A program made the translations under genes and the position numbers. The notes beneath the pieces were generated by a model, which was not told the DNA's origin, did not search any database, and worked only from the letters and a program-made list of their open reading frames with translations. Positions 48,000-57,575 of a DNA stretch of 64,000 nucleotides are shown here, in pieces (positions within the stretch are counted from its first letter, which is position 1; each line of letters opens with the position of its first letter). This DNA is from Pratylenchus scribneri (Eukaryota; Nematoda; Chromadorea; Rhabditida; Pratylenchidae). The stretch is from positions 124,001-188,000 of the forward strand of contig JAQSEB010000057.1 in assembly GCA_030063045.1 (NCBI GenBank). The letters run 5' to 3'.

Positions 48000-50028
48000 A
48001 ATTTTTTTGGGATTTTGTGAGTAAACTAGCCTCTCCCTTTTGATGTCAACAAAATTCCGCACAATGGGAATCAGCACTGTTGCAAAATTGCCGCTTTGGA
48101 TCCTCCAAATGCCAGCCTAGTCCCTGGTGCCGACCACTGATCAAATCCGTTGATGATGATATCTCTGAAAAATCGAAATGTTAATATGGGATTTGAAATT
48201 TGAGAAATGTTTTTGGTTATCGGTTCAAAAATCTTTCAATTTTTGGATTGAAAATTCCTTCAGGGATTTTGTTTTGAACCTTGTCCTCGATCTGCTTTGA
48301 TGATTCGGCCCTTTGGTTTGCTGGTTGAATTCAAATTTGTTTGTTTTGGCTGAAAAATGTAAGTTAATCGCGAGAAAAATATGATTGAAAATGCAAAAAC
48401 CGAAAATGAATGTCATTTTAATCACAAAGTCTAAATGGTTGAATGTTTATGAGTAAAATGTTGGAAAATGAATGATTCTTCGCGTTGATTGACTTCCGAT
48501 TGTCAGTCAAGATTTGCCTTATTCCCAGAATGGTTGAATGGCGGAAATGTTTATGAATTGCTCCATAAAATGGTGGGAAAATGTTAGAGTTGTAATTGAA
48601 ATGCATTAGAAACGGAAATGTTTTAATCCTTCTTGGGAAAAAGTTGGGAATTTCTTGGAAGGAATATGATGGAATTGGAGTTGCTGTCGCGGGATCAGCG
48701 GTGAGAAAGCTCTGAATGGCGGAAAAGGCAAAGGCTTGATTGATGAGAGTGTAATTTGGACCTTTCCCTTTAGGATGGGAATGAAATGTAAAGTGAATAT
48801 CGTGAGAAGGAAAAGTTGAATGGATTACGGTAATTTTTCGCCAATTCGCTATTTAGGAATGAGAATTTTGGCAAATCTGCTGCAGAAAGTTGGGTGAAAT
48901 TTTAAGCCTTTTTGAGAAAAAGGTTAATTTTTGATTTGTTGAAAAATATTTTGGAAATGCAATGCCTTTTATTGTGTAAATTTATTGCGCGAATACGGCC
49001 AAAAAAAGAAGGAAGGTCGCATTTGATCGGTTGAAAATGAGTGCCTGAAAGTTATTTTAGAGAATAAATTTAATTTGTGACTAATTGCGCAATGCGATTT
49101 TATTTTGAAAGATTATTTTGTTTTCAACAAAATTTTCTTTGAGTTGTGTTTGAAGATTTGAGTAAAATGGCTCATAAGAATAATTTGGGAAGCCAAATTA
49201 ATTCATTTTTTATGAATTTGACCATTTTGTTTGTTATAAATGAGAAAGTTGGTTTAATTTTGTGCATTTGCCCATTTGAATTTAATTTGGAGAGCCAAAT
49301 TTATTCATTTTTATTGTTTTGCCCATTGTTGGTTGATTTGTGCCCTGAATTGTTGCCATTTGATTGCGCTGTGAAGAGATTGCCCGAAGTGTGCCCTGAA
49401 TTGTGAATGCGCCATGAAGAATTGTCCGAAGAATGCATGCTTTAAGTGAATATGTGCGCCAAGAAATGAGCATGCTGAAGATTTGCGCCAAAAGAATGTG
49501 TGCATGCTAGAAAATGCGCCAGAGAATTTGCATGCAAATGAGTGAATGCGCCAAGTGAAAATGCATACAGAATAAATGAATGAATGCGCCAGAAAATGCA
49601 TGCTAGAAAATAGTAAAGTGCGCCAAGAAAATTTGCATGCTGAGTGAAGTAATGTGCGCCAATGAATGTGAAGAATGGGCTGGCCAGCCGAGTGTTGGGC
49701 GCAAAAATGTGAAATGGCGCAAATATATGGGCGCAGTGTGAATAAGGCGCAAAATATGTGAGGCGCAATGAAAGGGCGCAAAAATGTATGGACGAAATGT
49801 AAAAAGGGCGCGAATGTGTGGGCGCAATTTGAAAAGGGCACGGTGAAAAAGCGCATATTGAAAATGAGGCAATGAAAGGGCGCGAAAGGGACTTGTGGGT
49901 GAGCAAAAATAAATGGCAAAAGAAAAAGGTGCAAAAATGTACAGTGAAAAAGCCCGAAATGGAAAGGAAAGGCGCGATGGAACGAATTTACGGTTTTGCT
50001 TTTAGCAAAACCCCATTCGGTGCTACCA
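48000..50028. other. Long leader region of the LTR element, no gene supported
   Basis: In the element's orientation this 2-kb stretch lies between the 5' LTR and gag. Near 49400-49670 it holds degenerate repeats of the type GAATGCGCCA...GCATGC, and at 49680-49900 short GGGCGCAAAAATGTG-like repeats. An open minus-strand frame at 49311-49934 is composed of these repeats (Phe/His/Ala-rich) and resembles nothing known, so I leave it uncalled. The primer-binding site is at its right end. Confidence 0.5.
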
Positions 50029-50454
50029 GAAACGAGGGTCGGGCGCCCTCAGCGAGTGCTGAGGCCCCTCATTTTGGGAGTGGAAGGGTGCTGGGATGAT
50101 TGGAGGGAATTAGGACTTGGATAAAGACTCTCGGTCGATGAAGTTGTTGATTTTCCCCATTCCCTTTTCCCCTTCCCCTGGCCAGAAGAAGAGATTCATC
50201 CGTTTATTGTTCCATCCTCCAACTCCGATAAAGTGGTAAAATCATCAATGTTAAATATGGGACAAATAAGGCGGGGCGAGAATAAGGTGAAAAGGGAAAT
50301 GGATTGATGGATAATGGCTGGGAACATTTCTTGGGGGAATGTGATTAAGTGGATGAGAATGAATGGGAATAGATTGAAGAGAAGAGCTGTGGACTTTGGA
50401 TGGTTTTATGGATTAGGCTAAATTGGGAAATGACTAAGGCAGTAATGCCTCACA
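50029..50454 (-). repeat. 5' LTR of the retrotransposon (right copy)
   Basis: 426 bp, no difference seen from 45659-46084. It is followed on the plus strand by the target duplication GTCTA. In the element's orientation this copy should carry the promoter of the element. Confidence 0.95.
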
Positions 50455-50901
50455 GTCTAAAGGGAGATGAATGGAATGTAGATGCTAGATGTAGTATGGA
50501 AAGGCAAAGCTTCTTTAAAAATGCATAATAATGAACAAGACACAAGATCATTAAATATCAACCATTCATTCAAGAGCTAATCTCTTCTATTCAATCTTAA
50601 AATTTGGAGGACATGAAAACTAAACTAACAACAAATAAAATGTGGATGAAGAAAAATCGAATCAGATTCTCGAAATAAATGAGAAATTTTCTTAATCTAC
50701 TCCCTACTAAACTCATTATATTATCCGCTCATTAACAATAAGTCACAATAAAAAAAAGCGATTGTATTTTATATCTTTATTCAGAAAAAAAAACAAGAGA
50801 ATATAGAAATTACACATACAATACAATATGGAAATGGAAATTAGAATACAATATACAGCAATATGATTCAATGACATCTTTGTTTTTTTTTTGCTTATTC
50901 A
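50455..50901. other. Intergenic region between LTR element and phosphatase gene
   Basis: This AT-rich stretch contains the 3' UTR of the minus-strand phosphatase; TTTATT near 50770-50780 is AATAAA on the minus strand. No other feature is seen. Confidence 0.5.
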
Positions 50902-52417
50902 TCATTGCGCCTTCTCCTTGCGTTTTGCCATGATGTCCCGGCGTTCTTTGCGTTTTCTGACGATCAGGGTGTCGTACTCCTCCCGGAATTTGTCCACTTC
51001 GGTGCGGTCCTCTTGTCTCAATCGGCCAGCGCTCATGGCAGCATCCACGACGGCCCGGTGCAGGAAGAGATACTGAAAAATAAAACATTAGAAATTTGTT
51101 TTAAAATACGAAAAAATCACCCACCTGAAGATCGGTTTGTATTGCCAATGCCCTTTGCTTTCGGATATGACAGAAAATGTCGGCCATCTGCACACATTTG
51201 TTGTTTTTGATCACTTGCTTGATTGCTACTTCGATTGCGGCATAAGTCCCAGTTCGACCTGAAAATTATTGGGGTTTAGATTGAATTTAATGAAGAATGT
51301 TTCCCAGTCACTTACCAATTCCGGCGCTGCAGTGGACCACGACAGGGCACTGCTTCGTTGTGGCCCGTAAACGCACCATAGTTCGCAATTGACTGAAATC
51401 CTTTGGCGACAGCGGCACATCATGGTCGGGCCATCCATCGTACAAATAGTGACACACCTGAAATAATAAAAGTTAAAATATTTGGTGGTTCATATTTTGA
51501 AAATCACTTACTTGAACTGTGCTGCCTTTGAAGGTTGCTTCGACGATTGTTCTGCGCACTGACGGAAGGGCGGTAATCTTCATTGGCTCCTCTTTGATCC
51601 TGACGTTCACACTGCCAAAATTGCGTTGCTTCTTGGGAATATAGTCGTAGCACTTTTCTTTGCCATCTTCTTGATTTTGACAGAGTTGGACGATCACATT
51701 GCACTTTTGCTCGACGATCATGATCCAGAAACGCTCGACTGATTCTTCGACTGGTCTAAAAATTTGATGTTTAGGGAAAAAAATTAAATTTGTTATCCAT
51801 ACCCTTGTGCGCAAATGATGGGGAAGTCGGCTCCTTTGACGAGCGAGGCATGGACGTAGTCACTTCCTAAAAAATAACAAAATTAATAGAATGAAATTCA
51901 AATTGGTTAAACTACCTCCAGGGCCTTGACGCAATTTTATCCGCGTGTTGTCGAGCAGTGGCACATCCGAGTAGCGGTTGAATTCGGCGTTGTTCTCATC
52001 ATCAAAGGCCTTAGTTGCTCCATCTACCTTGTAGTTGCACAGGTCGTTGACGAATCGTTGCCGGACGCGCCTGCAGCCTCCTTGCTTGACGAACACGTGG
52101 AACCACTGTTGAACTGGATTCTGGTTGGCCGCTGGTGCAATGCTTTCTCGGCTTTGATTTGGTTGAGCAGGGAATTGGAATCTTGCTTGACGTGTTTGTG
52201 GTGCATCTCCTCGTTGTTGCGGCCGAACGTTTAACACTGAAGCCCTCCTTGCTGCTGCTCGTTCTGCGTCTGCCTCGTATCGTGCATTGCGCTGAAAATA
52301 AGGGATGCATTAATAAAGGTAGGATGGTTTTATTCATGAAATTTTTACCTGTTGCTGTGGTCGTTGTTGAGGTGCATTCTTCGCCGGTTGCATTGTTCGT
52401 CTTTCGTTGCTCTTCAT
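50902..52417 (-). CDS. Non-receptor protein tyrosine phosphatase (nematode type)
   Basis: Single PTP domain, about 430 residues, no signal peptide or membrane segment. The first exon gives MKSNERRTMQPAKNAPQQRP, a Gln/Arg-rich leader (Met at 52417). Then come ESIAPAANQNPVQQWFHVF, NRYSDVPLLDNTRIKLRQGP (the family's N-R-Y-x-D-V), DYVHASLVKG, ICAQGPVEESVERFWIMI, the WPD loop YDGWPDHDVP, and the signature VVHCSAGIGRTGTY with catalytic Cys and Arg. A basic tail (VRKRKERRDIMAKRKEKAQ) ends at 50902. Both catalytic Asp and Cys are present, so it should be active. It is more GC-rich than its neighbours. It is transcribed divergently from a kinase through a mirrored promoter. Nematodes have many such PTPs, often sperm-enriched. 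Confidence 0.92.
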
Positions 52418-52446
52418 CTCCGTTGCTTGTATTGGTGTTGAGTAGT

Positions 52447-52667
52447 TTGATGAGCTGCTGGTTCGTAGTCGTAGTTTAGCAGAAGAATTTGTCTGCTTTT
52501 ATATGAGATTTTTCACGGGACAGTTTACATAAACAGTGTGAAATATACAATACAGTATAAAAATATTGATTTTTTCTACAATTATGAGATAGATGTAATG
52601 AAAAATTGATATAAAAGCAGGCAAATTCTTCTGCTAAACTACGACTACGAACCAGCAGCTCATCAAC
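52447..52667. promoter_or_regulatory. Mirrored bidirectional promoter of the phosphatase/kinase pair
   Basis: Two 58-bp arms, 52447-52504 and 52610-52667, are reverse complements with a single mismatch, separated by 105 bp. Read outward, each arm begins ATATAAAAGCAG (a TATA box) and continues AAATTCTTCTGCTAAACTAC and GACTACGAACCAGCAGCTCA. From the start of the TATA box to the ATG is 87 nt on the phosphatase side and 93 nt on the kinase side. The two mRNAs should therefore start with nearly the same 5' leader. The spacer is AT-rich and contains GATA-like words. Confidence 0.85.
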
Positions 52668-52702
52668 CCATAATAACAACGACGACAAATCAACTCAACC
52701 CA

Positions 52703-53986
52703 ATGTCAACAACGTCACAAAGGAACGAGTATGAAACAGGACACAGACTAACAGGGTCAGTTTACTTTTAATTGTTTTCAGTCAATCTAATTTCACCAAT
52801 TTTTCAGGGACTCTGGCCGTACGTTCATCATCATCAACAAGATTGCTGGGGGCGGATATGGAGCAGTGTACAGGGTCGAAGCAGCCGACAACGGACGATA
52901 TTATGCACTCAAGAACGAAGAGCGGGAGCCCAATCGAGATCACTACAAGCTCTTCATGGAAACGCAGGTAAATGATTGGGTTTGGGAGAGATTAAAGAAA
53001 ATACAAATGTTTTTTTTGCAGGTTCTAAGAAAGGCAGCCAATGTCGTTGAATGGCAAAGATATTTCCCGACTTTCTACGACCAATGCACTGGGCGGCGCA
53101 GCATGTTCATCGTCATGTCTCTTCTGGGCGAGTCACTGGCCGACATCAAAAGGAGACAACCAAACAGGGTGTTCAGGTGACTTTAAAATACTAATTAAAA
53201 GTTCTCAATATAATTTATTTTCTTTTTCAGCAAAAATACCGGCCTCTACTGTGCAATAGAAGCGTTGGGAGCGATCAAAAGTCTGCACGAAATGGGCTAC
53301 ATCCACAGGGTATGTTTATTTTATTTCATATTTAAAATCTAATTTTTAAAATTCACAGGACATCAAACCGGCGAACTTTGTCATTGGCCTACCACGGACG
53401 CAGAATTGGCACAGGATCTACATGGTTAGTTTATTTATTTACGACTTTTTTAATCAAAAATTAATTTTCTTTCAATTTTCCAGGTCGATTTTGGCATTGC
53501 ACGACGTTTCTTGGACAACAATGGGGCCATCCTGACGCCGAGGCAGAAAACCAAGTTCAAAGGCACGGTCCGCTATGCGCCAATCGCCACGCACAACCAA
53601 GAGGAGCTAGGCCGGAAGGACGACTGCGAAAGCTGGCTGTACATGATCGCGGACATGATCAAGGCAGAGCGGCTCCCCTGGCACGACTTGGACGACAGGA
53701 AAGAAGTGGAGAAGATGAAGAAGAGAGCGATGGAGGATCCGACCCGGCTTTTCAATGAAAAGGTTGGTGAAATTTTTGCATTTAATTTATTTTTCAATTT
53801 TAATTTTTTCAGGAAGTGGAGCTCCAGCGGATCTGCGAATATCTTCAAGAACAACACTACGTGGACAATTTGGACTACGACTGGATGCGCAATATGGTCA
53901 AAAGAGTGGCGAAGAGATGCAACTGCACGCTGGAACAACCCTACGATTGGAGCAGCAGGACAAACAGGAGTGGAGCCAACGCCTAA
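52703..53986 (+). CDS. CK1/TTBK-like protein kinase (worm-type)
   Basis: Exons: 52703-52755, 52808-52967, 53022-53176, 53231-53309, 53359-53424, 53484-53762 and 53813-53986 (stop TAA). Kinase landmarks are the Gly-rich loop IAGGGYGAVYRV, the ATP-binding Lys in YYALKNEERE, MSLLGESLADIKRRQ, the catalytic loop IHRDIKPANFVIG, VDFGIARRF, and KFKGTVRYAPIATHNQEELG then RKDDCESWLYMI, which is typical of the CK1 group and especially TTBK-like worm kinases. All catalytic residues are present. About 320 residues, with a short Cys/Arg-containing tail. It shares a mirrored promoter with the tyrosine phosphatase, so the pair is likely co-expressed. The substrate is unknown. Confidence 0.92.
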
Positions 53987-54192
53987 TCCCAGAAATGAAG
54001 ATGTGATGCCAACGAATCGTGATATTCCCTCTCTCCCATTCACGTTGTATTATTTTGTCCTGAATACCATCCATCCACTGTGCTTGTTGTTTTCCCCCAT
54101 ATTCACCTTGTGGTTGTAATATTTTTCCATAATCATATTGTATTGTTTTGTATATGTATTTTTTTATGTTTTCTCAATTCATGTAATAAATA

Positions 54193-54748
54193 AATATTAT
54201 TTCTTGAATGTCTTTTTTAATCGAATGAATTTATTAATTTAAGAAAAATTATATATGGAGAATCGTAATAATAACATTTGATTTTTTTAAACAAAATTTA
54301 CAACAAATAAAACATCATCTCTTCTGATTTCGATTCAGAAATGCCATTAGGAATATTTGGAAACAGTGGAAAAGACAGCGGACCCAAACCAAAACCGTTA
54401 ACAAGCGATGATAATGGCACAACAAAGGATAAAATTTCCGGTGTATTGAATCATAATTCTTACGAGATAAAATATTATTTCTTGAATGTCTTTTTTAATC
54501 GAATGAATTTATTAATTTAAGAAAAATTATATATGGAGAATCGTAATAATAACATTTGATTTTTTTAAACAAAATTTACAACAAATAAAACATCATCTCT
54601 TCTGATTTCGATTCAGAAATGCCATTAGGAATATTTGGAAACAGTGGAAAAGACAGCGGACCCAAACCAAAACCGTTAACAAGCGATGATAATGGCACAA
54701 CAAAGGATAAAATTTCCGGTGTATTGAATCATAATTCTTACGAGATAA
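54193..54748 (+). repeat. Tandem duplication of 278 bp covering the sel-5 start
   Basis: Positions 54193-54470 and 54471-54748 read as perfect copies. Each carries ATTATTTCTTGAATG, an AT-rich stretch and the first codons of the kinase gene (MPLGIFGNSGKDSGPKPKPL). The upstream copy's ATG (54341) leads into a frame that runs through the junction and stops after about 60 codons, so it acts as an upstream open frame. The downstream ATG (54619) leads into the full kinase. Confidence 0.95.
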
Positions 54749-57103
54749 AAGATTCCAAGGGTTCGACATTTAAATTATTGAAGAAAACTTATACAATTGA
54801 AAGAAAACTTGCAGAAGGTTTGTGTATTTGTTTAAAACATTGTTTTATTATTATTTGCTAGGTGGTTTTGCCATAGTATATCTCGTAAATGATAAACACA
54901 ACAAAAATTATGCATTGAAACGGCAATTAATTCGCGATGATGCCCGACAAGTTGAAGCTTGTAAGACAGAGAGTCAAATTGTTGTAAGTTTATTGTTACG
55001 AATTTCCTAATTATTTTTATAAAATTTAGAAAAATTTGAACGGGCATAAAAATATTATACAATATGTGGGACATTCATTGACAGTAAACAAATCCGGCGT
55101 CTTTGATTATATGCTTTTGACCGTATTTTACTCTGGTTTTGACTAATTAGTAATATTCAATTTGATTGAATGATATTTTACAGAAAATGTTTTGCAATTA
55201 ATGAATTCGAGACTTTTATCGAATAAATGGTTTACCCATGAGGAAATATTGAATATTTTCTGTGATGTTTGTGAAGCAGTTGGTAAAAATATTAAATCAC
55301 TTTTTTATATCAATTCATTTTTCAGCAAGGCTCCATCATTCCAAAACTCCAGGTAAAGATCGTTATATTAATATACACTAATTTTTAAAATCAATCAGTA
55401 ATACATCGCGATCTTAAAATTGAAAATGTTTTAATTGACAAACGATCGAGTATAGAGCGTCCAATATATGTTTTATGTGATTTTGGAAGTGCCACAACTA
55501 AAATAATGTCCAAGGAACATTATACTCATGCATTTATGGAAGAAGAAATTCAACGATAGTTTGTTTATTTTAATTAAATAATGTTTATAAATTCAATCTT
55601 TCAGCACCACCCTCAGCTATCGTGCACCGGAAATGATTGATTTATTTTCTGGAGTACCAATAGGTCTTCAAATTTTCTTAAAATATTAATCAATTTAATA
55701 ATTTAGATACGAAAAGCGACATTTGGGCATTAGGGGTAAATAAAAAGCAATTTAATTAATTAAAAATGATGGATAATATTTAGATATTGCTATATAAACT
55801 ATCATATTTTTCATTGCCATTTGCTGAATCTGCACTTGCTATTCAGAGTGGTTTATTCACTTTCCCAGAAAATCCACAAATTCCAGATTCGATTAAAGCG
55901 ATAATAAGTTGGTTTTTTATTCAATTTAATCAAAAATAAAAATATTAGATTTGATGCTCACATTGAGTGCCCGGCACCGACCAAATATTTTCCAAACTGC
56001 TTATTTAGCATTCTCTGCATCCGGCCAAAAATGTCCAATACATAATATTGAAGTATTCAAATTTTTATCTTTTATAAATTTCTTTTTTTTTTTAAAGAAA
56101 AGTGCACGGATTGAGTTGAGTGAAGCAATTCAAATTTTACACCTTCGAGACAAACTTGGAACAAATTATTCACGATTATTTGAAAAGGCCATAAATGACT
56201 TTGAAGCACAAAAGAGGAGACATACTATTCCAACGGATAATCAACCCATACAAAATATAACAACAAATGGTAAATTAACATAAGGGAAAATAAATTATCA
56301 AATTAAAATTAAAGATGTGCCATCAAATAGCACGAAAATTCCATATCGTCCAGCAGAAGGTGTGATTGTAACCACAACCACTAAAGAATTTGCTGAAGTT
56401 CATCCAAGATCAGCAACAACATCTGTGAATCCACGGCTTAGGCCGAAACCACAAATACACAAACAGCAGCAGCCTTATGCAGGAATTGATGCTGGCAACA
56501 AAGAATATTTTATTGAAAATAATCAAAAAGAAGAGATTGATTCTTCCTCCTCCTTGATCGTATTTAAATTTAACCATAAAGAATTTAAATTAAAAATTTC
56601 AGCTAAACAAATTTAATCAATCTGTCGATGTTGAGGGAATACAATATTTGGATGACCAGCAGCAGGATGATGGCATGGCGGCGACGGCATTACCACATTT
56701 TAGTGCTTTCCAACCTTATTCTTTGGCGAAGGAGAAAAGGACTCATGAAATTGTGGAATCTTCATCAAATCCATTCGTCCAATTGAGCAGCACATCAACA
56801 ATTGATCTCAAAATGGATGATAATTTATTTGGAGAACATTTTGACGCATTGCGAAAGGATCGTCAATTTTCAGATGAGGATTACACACAAAATTTACCAG
56901 GTTCATTTTGAACAAATAATTTATTCAATATGTGAATTTTAGATAAGCCAATGGATATGAAAACAAGCGAATATGAATCGTATTCATCATTCCAAATACC
57001 GGCAAGAGTTCATCGCGATTGGAAAGCAATAGAAAATGAAATGGGAGACAATCCTTTCAAAAACGCTCCTTCACTTCTCCCAAATCAATATTACAGACTA
57101 TAA
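54619..57103 (+). CDS. sel-5: SEL-5/AAK1-family (NAK) serine/threonine kinase
   Basis: Numb-associated kinase family; these phosphorylate clathrin adaptors and act in endocytosis and Notch signalling (SEL-5 in C. elegans). The first exon is 54619-54817. Motifs: TYTIERKLAEG then GFAIVYLV (Gly-rich loop), NYALKRQLIRDD (catalytic Lys), VIHRDLKIENVLID, LCDFGSATTK, LSYRAPEMIDLFSG, TKSDIWALGILLYKLSYFSL, PFAES and SARHRPNIFQ. After the kinase domain comes a long unstructured tail with NPFVQL- and NPFKNA-type motifs and an end at NQYYRL (stop 57101-57103). About a dozen exons. The start used is the second copy of a tandem duplication. It precedes rbm-39 on the same strand by 472 bp. Confidence 0.9.
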
Positions 57104-57575
57104 TTCAACATATTTTATAATGTAAATCTCTAATTCCCATTTATAATACTTATACATTTGATTTTGATTTGATAAATTAATTGATTTTTTATTGAATTCG
57201 AATTCACACATATTGATTATTTTTAATTATTAAATATTTATTTATTTATTGAAATTTCATTTTTATATCTGTCAAAAATAAACACTTTTTTAGTTGAGCT
57301 TAGCATTGAGCTAGCTTTAGAATAGCTTAGCTTAGCTTTTAGTCAAGTAACATCTTACATACATGACATGACTTATAAATATTTTTTAAAAATTTATGGA
57401 ACATTTTTCATTGATATAAAAATGACACAATTAAAAAATAAAATCTCTGGGCTGGGCTGGGTAAAGTAAAACTTAAAAATTGTTCATGTTCTATAGTTTT
57501 TATTTTTAGATTCAAATTATTTTTTTGGTATAGGAAAGCAAAAATATAAATTTTGACTAAACAATTACCTATATT
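57104..57575. other. Intergenic region between sel-5 and rbm-39
   Basis: AT-rich. A short imperfect repeat of TTAGCTTAGC/GAGCTAGC words lies at 57293-57345. No gene is seen. The spacing would allow an operon, but no clear spliced-leader acceptor stands out. Confidence 0.4.

Larger units (their letters stand above)
45659..50454 (-). mobile_element. Non-autonomous LTR retrotransposon with identical LTRs
   Basis: Two identical 426-bp direct repeats bound a 3.9-kb interior. The target duplication GTCTA flanks the whole element (45654-45658 and 50455-50459). Orientation is minus: the LTR begins TGTGAGGCATTAC. A primer-binding site TGGTAGCACCGAATGGGG follows the 5' LTR directly (plus coordinates about 50011-50028), and a purine tract GGTGGGAGG precedes the 3' LTR (46085-46093). 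The interior has one gag-like region (46982-47977) and no recognisable protease, reverse transcriptase, RNase H or integrase. Gag resembles Ty3-type retrotransposon gag. Identical LTRs imply a young insertion. Confidence 0.93.

Noticed and set aside
49311..49934. 207-codon minus-strand frame rich in Phe, His and Ala
   Set aside because: It is made of degenerate GCGC/ATGC repeats within the LTR element leader and resembles no protein family.
54341..54618. Use of the first ATG of the duplicated segment as the sel-5 start
   Set aside because: Its frame stops after the duplication junction and cannot reach the kinase domain.
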